Shown: positions 48,122 to 57,952 of the stretch, one piece after another
How the letters are laid out: each line of letters opens with the position of its first letter
Position numbering within the stretch: the first letter of the stretch is position 1
From: Ostreococcus mediterraneus
Taxonomy: Eukaryota; Chlorophyta; Mamiellophyceae; Mamiellales; Bathycoccaceae
Assembly: GCA_012295225.1 (NCBI GenBank)
Contig: WMKK01000003.1
Location: 475,225 to 539,224, forward strand
DNA: 64,000 nucleotides
Direction of reading: 5' to 3'
Made by a program: the position numbers and the translations under genes
The notes under the pieces: generated by a model
Told to the model about the DNA's origin: nothing
The model's database searches: none
The model's input: only the letters and a program-made list of their open reading frames with translations

Positions 48122-48771
48122 CACTCAAGCCCCGCGCACGCGCCAACCCACGGTCGCACGACGGCCAACACCCCCCATTCAGTGTGCCGAGTGCGCGATC
48201 CGTTGACGCCAGCACAATCCAGGATCGCCGACCCGCGCCCGCACCGCGTCGCGCGACGCCGCGTCTCGCGCCCGCACCGCACAGAACGCCGCCACGAAAA
48301 CTCCACCGCGCATGACCGCCACACGCGCGACGAGATCCGCGCGTCTGCGCGCGCGCGCGGCGATGCGCGCCTCGACCATCCACGCGCGCGATCGCGGAAA
48401 TCCAATCCCACCGACGCGCGCGCACCGCAGCGACGCGCCCAGCGCGCGCCGCGACGCGCGCATCGACGACGGGCGACACACGTGACATCGCGATCGATTC
48501 GCGTCGCACGCACCATGATGTTCGTAGCGGTCGCGGCGACGGTGTGCGGGCGCCGTCGCGGCGACGTCGCGGATGTCGCGTGGGTGAGGGGGTGTGTGAC
48601 GAGTCATAATCGGTGGAAATAACGGCGAGTTATGACTCAAGACGGGGAGGGGTGGAGAATTCAAAATTGGTCAACGACAGGCGACCGGCGCGGCACAACG
48701 CGACGTCGACGACGACGTCGGCTTTGGCGGCGTCGGGCGCGAGATATACATATAGTTAGCTCGAGGTGAGG
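48122..48771. other. Divergent upstream region of centrin and TOP6B
   Basis: 650 bp, very GC-rich, with Arg-rich shadow frames on both strands. No gene supported. A TATA-like tatacatata at about 48745-48754 lies only ~20 bp before the TOP6B start codon. The true centrin first exon might lie here if the proposed one is wrong. Confidence 0.4.
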
Positions 48772-50805
48772 ATGCCGCCGAAAAAGGCGTCGACGGCGTC
48801 GACGGCGAGTGGGAAAGGGGATAAAAATCTCACCCAAAAGTCACCCGCCGAGTTTTTTCAAGACAATAAAGGCATCGCCGGGTTCGAAAACGCGGGCAAG
48901 TCGCTGTACACGACGTTGCGGGAGTTTATTGAGAATTCTTTGGATAGCGCTGAGGCGATCGGGACGTTGCCGGAGATTGATATCACGGTGGAGGAGGTGT
49001 CGGTGTCGCAGTACGAGCGGTTGATTGGGTTGAAGGCGCACGTGCGGTTGGATGATGAGTTGTATGCGGATTTTGAGAGCGAGAAGGCCAAGGCGAAGCG
49101 GTTAGCACAAGAAGCGCGTAAGGCTAAGGCGGCGGAGAAGAGTGGTAAGCGCGGTGGTGGGGGCGGAGGCAAGCGAGAGCAGGCGAAATGCTTTTATAAG
49201 ATAACCGTACAAGACAACGGGAAAGGCATGAATCACGAAGACATTCCAAACATGTTAGGCCGCGTTTTGAGTGGTACTAAATACGGCGTGCGGCAGACGC
49301 GAGGTAAATTTGGTCTTGGGTCGAAGATGGCGTTAATTTGGTCCAAGCAGACCACGGGGTTGCCGATTAGTATTCGAAGCGCGCAGCCGAATCAGTCGTT
49401 TGTGTCTGAATACGAGCTCGACATTGACATCGAAAAGAATGAACCGAATATTCACAAAGAGGCCAAAGTACCAAACGATGATAAATGGCACGGTGCAACG
49501 CTTTCGGTGACGATCGAAGGGAACTGGACGACGTATAGACAATACGTGCTATCGTACTTGAGGCAACTCGCCATCGTGACGCCGTACGCGCAGTTGCGAT
49601 TTCGCTTCATCACCTCTGCAGCCACGACCTCTTCGGCGAAAGATATCGACATTTTGTTCAGACGTCGAACAGACATCATGCCTGCGTTACCTTCGATCAC
49701 AAAACATCACCCCACGGCGGCGAAGGAGAATATGTTGCTCATTAAGGACCTGTTGTCGCAAACGCGTGAGAAGAATTTAGTAAACTTTTTGCACAAGGAA
49801 TTCACGTGCATCAACAAGGATTTATCGATACGTTTGATTCAAGAGCTTGGCTATGGATTCGATACGGACATGCATCCGTCTGAAGTGACGGATAAGCAAG
49901 CGACGAGAATTCAACAACTGTTGGCTGACGCGCGCTTTGACGACCCAGACGGTTCGTGTTTGTCGCCCGCCGGCGAATACAACCTACGTCTCGGTATTAT
50001 GAAAGAGCTTGGCCCAGAATGGATCGCGTCATTTTGCGCGCCAGCGCTTGCATGTGGTGGGCATCCACTCATCGTCGAAGCTTGCGTATCGCTTGGTGGT
50101 CGCGAAGTCAAACCCGGCTTCAACGTGTTCCGATTTGCCAATCGCATTCCTCTATTGTTTGAAGGCGGTAACGATGTCGTCACTCGTTGTGTGCAGCGTT
50201 TGAACTGGAGCACGTACAAGATTGATAAGAACAATGATAAGATTGGTGTGTTCGTATCCATCGTATCGACAAAAATTCCATTCAAGGGGACGTCTAAAGA
50301 GTACATTGGCGACGAAAACAACGAAATCGCGGAAGCGGTAGACAAAGCCATCAAGCAGTGCGCGTTGCAGCTTCGCGGGAAAATCGTGCGCGCGCAGGTC
50401 GCTCGTGATCGTAAGGCTCGTAAAAAGCAATTAGTCAAGTACATCCCCGATGTCGCGAGAGCGGTGTTTGCCATGTTAGCTGCAGCGGCGGATGCCGACC
50501 AACCGCCCTCAAAGCGCGCTCGCATCGGCGCCGCGTTGTGGAACATTGACGAGAAGTGGGAGTCTAATGTTTTGGAACAAGCGCGCGAGGGTGAAGTGAG
50601 TGAAAAGGTGCTCATATCCAAGCTCGAGGAGCACGTGCAGCGCAGTGATCACGAACAGGCTCTAGAATTTGCCATGCAGAACAGCAAGGATGGTTTGAAC
50701 GAGCACTTGTATTTGACTCCCAAGACACCAGCGCACGAGTACGTGCATGAGATTCGCAACTCAGTGTGTGCATTCAGACTGCTCAAGGCGTCTGAGATGC
50801 GCTGA
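48772..50805 (+). CDS. TOP6B: DNA topoisomerase VI subunit B
   Basis: 677 aa. A GHKL ATPase: N box EFIENSLDSA (from residue 51), DNGKGM (148-153), the ATP-lid segment GKFGLGSK near 178, then the transducer domain. With a Spo11-like A subunit it makes an ATP-dependent type IIB topoisomerase; plants use it for endoreduplication and growth. A Lys/Ala/Gly-rich insert (about 105-140) interrupts the ATPase domain, as in plant homologues. A C-terminal extension beyond the archaeal length is helical. Start at ATG 48772 (MPPKKAS); the codon at 48766 is GTG. Confidence 0.96.
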   Translation: MPPKKASTASTASGKGDKNLTQKSPAEFFQDNKGIAGFENAGKSLYTTLREFIENSLDSAEAIGTLPEIDITVEEVSVSQYERLIGLKAHVRLDDELYADFESEKAKAKRLAQEARKAKAAEKSGKRGGGGGGKREQAKCFYKITVQDNGKGMNHEDIPNMLGRVLSGTKYGVRQTRGKFGLGSKMALIWSKQTTGLPISIRSAQPNQSFVSEYELDIDIEKNEPNIHKEAKVPNDDKWHGATLSVTIEGNWTTYRQYVLSYLRQLAIVTPYAQLRFRFITSAATTSSAKDIDILFRRRTDIMPALPSITKHHPTAAKENMLLIKDLLSQTREKNLVNFLHKEFTCINKDLSIRLIQELGYGFDTDMHPSEVTDKQATRIQQLLADARFDDPDGSCLSPAGEYNLRLGIMKELGPEWIASFCAPALACGGHPLIVEACVSLGGREVKPGFNVFRFANRIPLLFEGGNDVVTRCVQRLNWSTYKIDKNNDKIGVFVSIVSTKIPFKGTSKEYIGDENNEIAEAVDKAIKQCALQLRGKIVRAQVARDRKARKKQLVKYIPDVARAVFAMLAAAADADQPPSKRARIGAALWNIDEKWESNVLEQAREGEVSEKVLISKLEEHVQRSDHEQALEFAMQNSKDGLNEHLYLTPKTPAHEYVHEIRNSVCAFRLLKASEMR

Positions 50806-50911
50806 AGTGATAAAAAATGTAGCAAGTAGTGAGAGAGGGTGGGAAAACGATGATGAGTAAAAACGTCTCTCTTTTAAAAACAACAAAGATTTTCTAGTAT
50901 GACCTGCGTGA

Positions 50912-51769
50912 CTACCACCCGCCTTTCGAGAACTCAGTGGGATTGTAAAACTTCTCATAGCCCCACTCCATGGGCACCGCGAACGGCTCACCAATCGTCA
51001 CGCCATCTTTTGTGACTTTGCAAATTTGAAACTTGTTCATCATTTGCTTGTCGCGCATGACGCACGCGTACAACGCCATCTTCATAATCTCCGTCGCCTC
51101 TTCCTCGCTGAGATCGTCTTTGTAGCGGTCTCTAAAGATCGGTCGCGCGATGTGATTCCCAAACCCAGCCGCAACATGATCGTCTTCGTAGTGCGTACCA
51201 ATCATCCCAATCGTACCTAAAAACGTCGCGCCCTCCCCGTCGACGCCGGCGACCACGAGTGAGTTCCATAACGGGTCAAATTTGCACCGTCTGTTATACA
51301 TCACCCGCGTCAAGTACTGATAAATTTCCCGCGCGTTCCTCACCGTTCCGTTATCGTCACAGAAATCCCCGGTGGTCAACTCGTCCAACAAGTCGCACAC
51401 ATACGCGAAATCGCTCAACTCCCCAGAGAAACCAATCGCACACTTATCATTCACTCGCTTCATGCGCTCGACGTTCTTATACCGTTTCGTACTCCCATAG
51501 CACGCCAACGTATCGCACGCCATCAACGTCCCGCCTGCGAATTTCAACCCGAGCACCGACGTACCCGTCACGTACGGCGTCTGCGTCCGCGTCGTCGGCG
51601 TCTTCTCTCGCTGTTTCCCATCAATCGTAAACGCCCGTCCACCGCTCGATGGCACGTGCGTCACGTGCTTGTACTCATTCGCGTACTGTGCATCGTACTG
51701 CGGATCAGCACCGAGCGGTACGACGCCCGGACCGATGATCGGATTGTGCGACACCCGGCGTGGAATCAT
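50912..51769 (-). CDS. PSMB4: 20S proteasome subunit beta type 4 (beta-7)
   Basis: 285 aa. A propeptide-like N-terminus (to about residue 66) precedes the mature start region TPYVTGTSVLGLKF, the hallmark of PSMB4/PBG1, followed by GGTLMACDTLACYGSTKRYK and the NTN-hydrolase fold. This beta subunit lacks the proteolytic Thr/Lys/Asp set and is structural; its C-terminal arm (WGYEKFYNPTEFSKGGW) normally clasps the neighbouring ring during assembly. Full length. The start codon faces the small membrane-protein gene with 188 bp between. Confidence 0.95.
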   Translation of the reverse strand: MIPRRVSHNPIIGPGVVPLGADPQYDAQYANEYKHVTHVPSSGGRAFTIDGKQREKTPTTRTQTPYVTGTSVLGLKFAGGTLMACDTLACYGSTKRYKNVERMKRVNDKCAIGFSGELSDFAYVCDLLDELTTGDFCDDNGTVRNAREIYQYLTRVMYNRRCKFDPLWNSLVVAGVDGEGATFLGTIGMIGTHYEDDHVAAGFGNHIARPIFRDRYKDDLSEEEATEIMKMALYACVMRDKQMMNKFQICKVTKDGVTIGEPFAVPMEWGYEKFYNPTEFSKGGW

Positions 51770-51957
51770 GGCGCCGTCCTACGCCCTTCCTCGCTCGTCG
51801 CGCGCCTTCGTGCGGCGTTCGTCTTCAACGCTCGGTCGATCGCGTCGCGGTTTCGCGTGTCACTCGCGCCGCGTCGCGGTTTCGCGTGCGATGCGTCGGG
51901 TAATGGCGAGATCGCGGTCGCAAGGCCGTTGCGTCAGAACGCGCGGCGCGCGCTGCG

Positions 51958-52377
51958 ATGGCCTCGATCGAGCTCGCCGATCGCGCCGCCGCGCGGCGCG
52001 ACGACGACGACGACGTTCCATCGACGTCTGCGGCGACGGAGGCGCGCGACGACGACGTCGAACGCGGGCGGCTCGACAGGGACACCACAGAAGACGACGA
52101 CAAGTCATCTATCGATGGGTTGAACGAGGATGGATATTTCGGGAACGCCGACGGCGCGTGGATCGCGAGCGATCGCGTACCGCTCGTACTTCGCACGGAG
52201 GAGGAACGCGTGCGGCGCGAGAGGGCGAACGCGGCGACGTCGCTGAGGGAGGACGTGGAGCTCTTGTGCGCTCAGTGGGGTTGGTTGCTCGTCGCGGGCA
52301 CGTTTTGCGTCGGGCTATTGCTCGCCGTGCTGTGGTTCTTCGTGTTGGAAGTCGAACCCGGGCACCCAGGGGTGTGA
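51958..52377 (+). CDS. Small acidic single-pass membrane protein, unknown function
   Basis: 139 aa. The first ~100 residues are hydrophilic and acidic/basic mixed (Asp run at 15-19, DKSSIDGLNEDGYFGNADG). A hydrophobic span follows at about 109-131 (WLLVAGTFCVGLLLAVLWFFVL), with only ~9 residues after it, so the topology is tail-anchored. No signal peptide and no known domain. The GDGYF/ASDRVPLVLR region has normal complexity, supporting a real gene. Longer overlapping frames here are Arg-rich shadows. Confidence 0.6.
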   Translation: MASIELADRAAARRDDDDDVPSTSAATEARDDDVERGRLDRDTTEDDDKSSIDGLNEDGYFGNADGAWIASDRVPLVLRTEEERVRRERANAATSLREDVELLCAQWGWLLVAGTFCVGLLLAVLWFFVLEVEPGHPGV

Positions 52378-52525
52378 TGATATTGATTGTTTGCTTTTAT
52401 TTGCCAGCGTAGCGTGTGTTTAGCGTGTACTTAGAATTGTAACGCGACGTCCCGAAGAAGTCGCGAAAGCTCCAAAAGCTCACTTGTCACTCGTCACTCC
52501 TCGACGCCATCGCGACGCGGTGGTC

Positions 52526-54037
52526 ATGTATTTGACGACGCGCGCGATGCTGAGGCGATACGTCGTGCACGCGCGGCGCGGGGTGAGTGCGTACGGAACG
52601 TTTGGGCGACGACGCGACGGCTCGAAACTTTTGCAACAGCACGCCAACAAAAGCGCCGTCGGTAGTGGCACCGCTCGCACGCGCACGCTGTCGCACGCGC
52701 ACGCGCCGAAAAACACCGCGGACGTCTCGTCGGGTGTATTCTTAGGTTCGGGCGCGCTCAACGCCGGCGCGCGCGTGGAGGTGAACGCACAAACGTTGGT
52801 GCTCGGCATCGAGACGAGTTGCGACGACACAGCCGCCGCCGTGGTGCGCGGCGATGGTGTCGTGCTGGGCGAAGCGATCGCGTCGCAAGCGGCGATACAT
52901 GGTCCATGGGGTGGTGTTGTGCCTAATTTAGCGCGCGCTGCGCACGAAGAGGCGATTGATGCGGTGGTGGCAGCGGCGCTCGCGGAGGCGGGAACGACGG
53001 CTGAGGCGTTGAGCGCCGTCGCCGTGACGTGCGGACCAGGGCTATCCATGTGCCTGCGCGTGGGCGTGCGTAAGGCGCAAAAGATGTCGGCGCAGTATTG
53101 TTTGCCGATCGTACCCGTGCATCACGTCGAGGCGCACGCGTTGGTGGCGAGGCTATGCGCCGGGACGGAGGCGGTGACGTTTCCATTTTTAGCGCTCCTC
53201 GTGAGCGGCGGGCACAACATGCTCATCACTGCGCGCGGGGTTGGAGATTATACCATATTAGGTTCCACTTTAGATGATGCTTTGGGCGAGGCGTATGATA
53301 AAACGGCGAGGTTGTTAGGATTACCAGTGGGTGGGGGTGGCGGGCCAGCGTTGGAAAAGCTCGCGCTCGAGGGCGACCCGACCAAGTATAAATTTCCAGT
53401 GCCGTTGCGGCAGCGAAAGAATTGTGACTTTTCGTATGCTGGGTTAAAAACTGCGGCGCGCATGGCGATAGATGCCGACATCGGTGGTGGTGATGGCGAT
53501 GATGTCGAATGGGATGGCGTCGACAAACGACAGACGCGCGCCGACATCGCCGCGAGTTTCCAGGCCAAGGCAGTCAAGCATCTCGAGGAGCGCTTGAAGC
53601 GCGCAATCGTGTGGGCTCGTGAAGACACTCCCGATCTGTCGTGCATTGTCGTCGCCGGTGGTGTAGCAGCGAACGCCACCGTTCGTTCCACACTCGTCAA
53701 AATTGCCGAAGACGCGAATTTACCGCTCGTCTTTCCTCCGCCCAAATGGTGCACCGATAACGGCGTCATGGTGGCGTGGTCTGGGTGTGAACGTCTCGCC
53801 CTCGGACTCGCTGAAAGTGCCGTCGATGCGGATTTAGAACGCAAACACGAAACGATGGATCCTCGGGATATCCATTGTAATCTCCTTCCGAGATGGCCCA
53901 TCGGCGAAAAGGATGGCAGAGCGACGCGGGACAACATCAAGAGTGCAAAAACTGCACGCATCGCCGATCCTTTGCGTGGCGCTGATGGCGACCGCAATAT
54001 TTCTGGCTCCTCCGTTCGCGCTGCTGGCATTGAGTAA
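52526..54037 (+). CDS. GCP1: Organellar TsaD/Kae1-type tRNA threonylcarbamoyltransferase
   Basis: 503 aa. An organellar leader of about 85 residues precedes the ASKHA-fold TsaD domain: LVLGIETSCDDTAAAVVR, GGVVPNLARAAHEEAI, metal histidines in HHVEAHALVARL (H200, H204), LVSGGHNMLI, CIVVAGGVAANATVR, and the late CTDNGVMVAW. The enzyme attaches the threonylcarbamoyl group to A37 of ANN-decoding tRNAs. The eukaryotic cytosolic homologue (Kae1) has no such leader, so this is the Qri7/OSGEPL1/GCP1 type. An Asp/Gly-rich insert (GGGDGDDVEWDG) is present. The downstream TRM5 gene follows closely on the same strand. Confidence 0.93.
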   Translation: MYLTTRAMLRRYVVHARRGVSAYGTFGRRRDGSKLLQQHANKSAVGSGTARTRTLSHAHAPKNTADVSSGVFLGSGALNAGARVEVNAQTLVLGIETSCDDTAAAVVRGDGVVLGEAIASQAAIHGPWGGVVPNLARAAHEEAIDAVVAAALAEAGTTAEALSAVAVTCGPGLSMCLRVGVRKAQKMSAQYCLPIVPVHHVEAHALVARLCAGTEAVTFPFLALLVSGGHNMLITARGVGDYTILGSTLDDALGEAYDKTARLLGLPVGGGGGPALEKLALEGDPTKYKFPVPLRQRKNCDFSYAGLKTAARMAIDADIGGGDGDDVEWDGVDKRQTRADIAASFQAKAVKHLEERLKRAIVWAREDTPDLSCIVVAGGVAANATVRSTLVKIAEDANLPLVFPPPKWCTDNGVMVAWSGCERLALGLAESAVDADLERKHETMDPRDIHCNLLPRWPIGEKDGRATRDNIKSAKTARIADPLRGADGDRNISGSSVRAAGIE

Positions 54038-54296
54038 ACAAGTACGAATGTTTCGTACGCGAGTGTTGTATTTTTATACCAATGTTTCTTGTACAGACCT
54101 CATAGCGAGGCTAACCTCCACGTGCATCCTGCGCGCTCGCGCGATAATCATCACGCGTTCATTCGCAATAACGCGCGCGCTTTTAGCCGCGCGTACCAGC
54201 GCGCGTAGGTCTCCGTCTTTCGGCTCTTCTCCCGCGTCACCGTCGTCGTCGAACCGTCGACGCCTCGCAGCCGCCGCCTGCAGCCACCGCGGCGTG

Positions 54297-55706
54297 ATGT
54301 CTAGCACCACCCTCAAGCCCGCCCCAGATGTACACATCGACCGAGCAGCGTTTGAAACGTCTATGACCGTGCGCGCGCTGCGAGTGCCCGTGGAGAAGAC
54401 CGATGCGGTGTTGCGCGCACTGCGTGGGTTCGCGTTGGACGTGCCGCGGGTCAAGGCTGTAGTCCGGGACCCGAGCGAAGGCCGCGAGCGCGAGCGATTA
54501 GTGCTTTTGAACGATCGTGTCGTGGATGACTCGCTTCAAGGCGTGCCGGAAGATAAGTTGAGCGCGGTGAAGGCGCATGTAGAGACGTTTGACATGACCA
54601 CGTACGAGGTGCCGTTGACGTACGAGTACTTTAACGCCGCGCAAGCATTGAGCAAGTTATTACCACCAGGTGTTGAGATTCCGAGTTCGTTTGAGACCAT
54701 CGGGCACGTTGCACACATGAATTTACGCGATGAGCACGCGGAGTATAAGTATCTGATTGGCAAGGTGGTGTTGGATAAAAACGAACGGTTGAAAACGGTG
54801 GTGAATAAAGTCGGCTCCATTGAAAGTGAATTTAGAGTACCGGAATGGGAGCTGTTAGCGGGCGACCCGAGCTTAGTGACCGAGGTGAAACAGCACGGGA
54901 TGACGTTCAAACTTGATTTCGGAACGGTGTATTGGAACTCGAGATTAGAAACGGAACATAAGAGACTGGTGGACTCGTTTGCAGATACCGACGTCATTTG
55001 CGACGCCACGAGCGGAGTCGGACCATTCTCCGTTCCCGCCGCACAGCGCGGTATTCGATGCTTCGCCAGTGATTTGAACCCAGACTGCTCAAAATACCTC
55101 AAAATCAATGCCCAGGAAAACAGGGTGAAGAACTTGGTGAAGTGTTACAATATGGATGCGCGTGTATTTATAAAGGCTCTTTTGTCGCCACTGGCAAGCG
55201 ATGACGTCGACCACGAGAAAGCTTGGGTCGCGCACAAGGCGGCGCACGATGCAGCTTTATCAGAATTCAATGCCAAAAAGAGAGAGGCAAAGGAGAAGAA
55301 GACCCCGTTTCGCGAGACTAAGCCTAAGCTTGTTTGGGCCGCCGCCGAAGACGACGGCAAGCCCCCAGCTGGGTCGACGTTCGATCACCTCATTACGAAT
55401 TTACCGGCATCAGGAATAGAGTTTTTAGATTGCTTGAAAGGTTCGTTTGATCGCAAAGTTTGGGCGGGGCGGGATTTACCCATGATTCATACGTACACGT
55501 TCAAGGCGGCGACAGAGACGGATGACGACGTCGTGCGAAGAGGCTCGGGGCATCTTGGAGCAGAAATTACGAACGCCACCGTCAGTGAAGTTCGCGATGT
55601 GTCACCAAATAAGTTGATGGTTTTACTGTCGTTTAGAATTACACCAGACGTGGCATTTCCTTCAGAGAATGAAGAGACAGATGCCAAGCGTCAACGCGCA
55701 AACTGA
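54297..55706 (+). CDS. TRM5: tRNA (guanine37-N1)-methyltransferase TRM5
   Basis: 469 aa from ATG 54297. The Trm5 D1 domain (TMTVRALRVPVEKTDAVLRA) is followed by the YEYFNAAQALSKLLP linker and a class I methyltransferase core: HMNLRDEHAEYKYLIGKVVLD, YWNSRLETEHKRL, CDATSGVGPFSVPAA, RCFASDLNPD and DHLITNLPASGIEFLD (the NLP catalytic motif). It makes m1G37, which prevents +1 frameshifting. An in-frame ATG at 54048, 11 bp after the stop of the previous gene, would add an 83-residue Arg/Ser/Ala-rich presequence, so mitochondrial and cytosolic forms may come from alternative starts. Confidence 0.94.
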   Translation: MSSTTLKPAPDVHIDRAAFETSMTVRALRVPVEKTDAVLRALRGFALDVPRVKAVVRDPSEGRERERLVLLNDRVVDDSLQGVPEDKLSAVKAHVETFDMTTYEVPLTYEYFNAAQALSKLLPPGVEIPSSFETIGHVAHMNLRDEHAEYKYLIGKVVLDKNERLKTVVNKVGSIESEFRVPEWELLAGDPSLVTEVKQHGMTFKLDFGTVYWNSRLETEHKRLVDSFADTDVICDATSGVGPFSVPAAQRGIRCFASDLNPDCSKYLKINAQENRVKNLVKCYNMDARVFIKALLSPLASDDVDHEKAWVAHKAAHDAALSEFNAKKREAKEKKTPFRETKPKLVWAAAEDDGKPPAGSTFDHLITNLPASGIEFLDCLKGSFDRKVWAGRDLPMIHTYTFKAATETDDDVVRRGSGHLGAEITNATVSEVRDVSPNKLMVLLSFRITPDVAFPSENEETDAKRQRAN

Positions 55707-55828
55707 TGTTTCTTGTTGTGACCGTCGTGCGGATACGGGGTAATAGCCAACGCACCTAATAAGTCTGATGTTACAGGATGAATAATCTCTATAGCTATAA
55801 TGATGTGAACAAATAATTGTGATTGTTT

Positions 55829-57859
55829 TTAATTTGCCGTTGCGTGAAACGAAGAGCGTATGACGTTCTCGAGTTCGTCAACATTTGAACCGATGAACGC
55901 AACATGCCCGTCAGGGCGCACGAGCACCAATACCTTGTCACCGAATGTTCGAGTTTTTAATGCCCACGTTCCATCGATATCGATAACGTTATTTTTTGAT
56001 AATGAATCGTCGCAATTTTGATCCAATATGTGGATCACTTGCATTGGAAAAGCGCTTCTTGAAGACGTGGTGACAGCGTCTTTCGCATTCGCATCGAAAC
56101 CGCTAGCAAATACGGTCATTCGCGGCTCGGCCATGTCGGCATCAACCAAGTCAATCGTTGAAGTTCGCCCAGAAATCGTGTTTACCCACGCATGGGGTAC
56201 GCGAACACCGACGCGCAATGTCCCTGGTTCGTATAATTTGGCTTGCCCATTCGCATCCGCCGATTCGTACGAAAAACCAACATCCTCCTTCGGGAACTGT
56301 AGCTTCAACGTGCCGTTTGGATCTTCACACATCTCTCGCACCGCTGCGCGACGTGCGACGCCTATGGGATTGTCCGCGGTAAGCAAAGAACCACACTGCG
56401 CGCGACCAATGGCGAGGCCCGCTTCTAATATATTTTTGCGCAACGCGCTCGGAACGAGCAACGGCAAAGCTGAAACCGCGTCACGGAGTACATCGGCCGC
56501 CATAGGAGGTAAACCAATAGCGTTAGGGATTTTTAAAACACCTTTGAAGTTCTCCACGCTCAGCGCTGTGTTTCGAAGCGCGACTGGACGTCGCTCGGTT
56601 TCGTACGTACGCAACAATTCAGGCGACGAAATCCCGCGCGTCACGGCTGCAAGTTTCCAGGCCAGATTGTGCGCGTCTTGAATGCCCGTATTCATACCAA
56701 AACCACCAGCCGGAGGAAATCGATGAGCCGCATCGCCCGCAAGAAACACGCGATCATTCTCTATAAACTTCTCACTGACCTCGGCAGACATCGTCCACGC
56801 CCTGATGCCTAAAATGTCAAGCACCTTGGACGCATCTTTCCATCCGATTGCCGACCGAAGCATGCGCTCGCATACACTCGGCGTAAAATCGCTTAATTGT
56901 TGCACCGGTGGCAAATATGGAATCTGTGCCACGAATTCACCCTGGCTTAAATCATGCGCGACGACGACGGCGACCGCGTCCGGATTGAACACAAAATACA
57001 ACATTGCCGGATCCGCGCTCAAGTCCACCGCTAACGCGCTCGAAGTAAAGTGCACGTTTATCAAATGCTGCAGCGCGCGCTCGCCGCGCATCTGAATCCC
57101 GAGTCTATCCCGAGTTTCACTATTCGCACCTTCCGCAACAACACAATATTCTGCGCGTACGGTTAACGTCTCCGCTTCGCTCGCGTCCTCGCTCGCCTTA
57201 ACTCGCGCTCGTACATGCACACCGTCGTCGCTCACGCGAACATCATCAACTCGCGCACCAGTCAAAACGCCCGAATCACCATCGTCATGCATCGCCCGAG
57301 CGCGCGTCAACATTTCCTTCGCCAACCGGTGCTGCGAAAAATGCGTCGGCGCCGTCGGACTCGTCGCCGAACCCGCGTGCTCGGCGCCATCGAATTGATC
57401 AACCCTCCCCAGAACCACCCCATGCACGAGCGACGTGACGTATCGAAACTCCCGCCACGTCCGTAACGGTGGAGACTGCTTCGCGATGACGTCACGCATG
57501 CCCAACGCCCCCAACGCTTCCATCGACCGCGTGTTGATAAAGTGCGCCTGCGGGTGCGTCGTCGGCGCGTGCGCGCGTTCAAGCGTCACCGACGCCACGC
57601 CGAGCTTGGAAAGCAGCATAGACAACGCCAAGCCCGTCGGTCCGGCGCCGATGACGCACACCGTGGTGTCGCGCACGCGCGTGGGCGACGACGACGACGC
57701 ACCGCGAAGATTCGAAAGCTCATGACGTCGACGATGCGTCGCCCTTGGACGCGCGACGGCCATCGATGCGTCGCCCCCGCGCGCGCGAGGCATCGATGCT
57801 AACGCATCCTGCGCGACTCCGACGACGGTGCGCGCGCCCGCGCGCGCGGACCGACGCAT
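55829..57859 (-). CDS. FAD-dependent aromatic hydroxylase (MhpA/PheA/UbiH-like)
   Basis: 676 aa. After a ~65-residue organelle-type leader, the FAD-binding Rossmann motif CVIGAGPTGLALSMLLSKLG (GAGPTG at 71-76) appears. The second FAD motif GDAAHRFPPAGGFGMNTGIQ and DAHNLAWKLA place it in the class A flavin hydroxylases, which use NAD(P)H and O2 to hydroxylate phenolic rings. A C-terminal thioredoxin-like region (TLRVGVRVPHAWV onward) is as in phenol hydroxylase/MhpA. The substrate is unknown. Start at ATG 57859; the open frame further upstream runs antisense through the lipB gene and is not real. Divergent from lipB with 93 bp between. Confidence 0.88.
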   Translation of the reverse strand: MRRSARAGARTVVGVAQDALASMPRARGGDASMAVARPRATHRRRHELSNLRGASSSSPTRVRDTTVCVIGAGPTGLALSMLLSKLGVASVTLERAHAPTTHPQAHFINTRSMEALGALGMRDVIAKQSPPLRTWREFRYVTSLVHGVVLGRVDQFDGAEHAGSATSPTAPTHFSQHRLAKEMLTRARAMHDDGDSGVLTGARVDDVRVSDDGVHVRARVKASEDASEAETLTVRAEYCVVAEGANSETRDRLGIQMRGERALQHLINVHFTSSALAVDLSADPAMLYFVFNPDAVAVVVAHDLSQGEFVAQIPYLPPVQQLSDFTPSVCERMLRSAIGWKDASKVLDILGIRAWTMSAEVSEKFIENDRVFLAGDAAHRFPPAGGFGMNTGIQDAHNLAWKLAAVTRGISSPELLRTYETERRPVALRNTALSVENFKGVLKIPNAIGLPPMAADVLRDAVSALPLLVPSALRKNILEAGLAIGRAQCGSLLTADNPIGVARRAAVREMCEDPNGTLKLQFPKEDVGFSYESADANGQAKLYEPGTLRVGVRVPHAWVNTISGRTSTIDLVDADMAEPRMTVFASGFDANAKDAVTTSSRSAFPMQVIHILDQNCDDSLSKNNVIDIDGTWALKTRTFGDKVLVLVRPDGHVAFIGSNVDELENVIRSSFHATAN

Positions 57860-57952
57860 GGACGCACCGATAGCGAGAGGCGCACTCTGACGACACCTCA
57901 GTCGTCGCCTCGCTGTTCGCGGTCGGTTCGAGCGGCGCCGTCGCTCTCGCGC

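Noticed and set aside
51669-52412. 247-residue plus-strand frame overlapping the small membrane protein
   Set aside because: Out of frame with the TM-containing frame, partly antisense to PSMB4, and Arg-rich low complexity.
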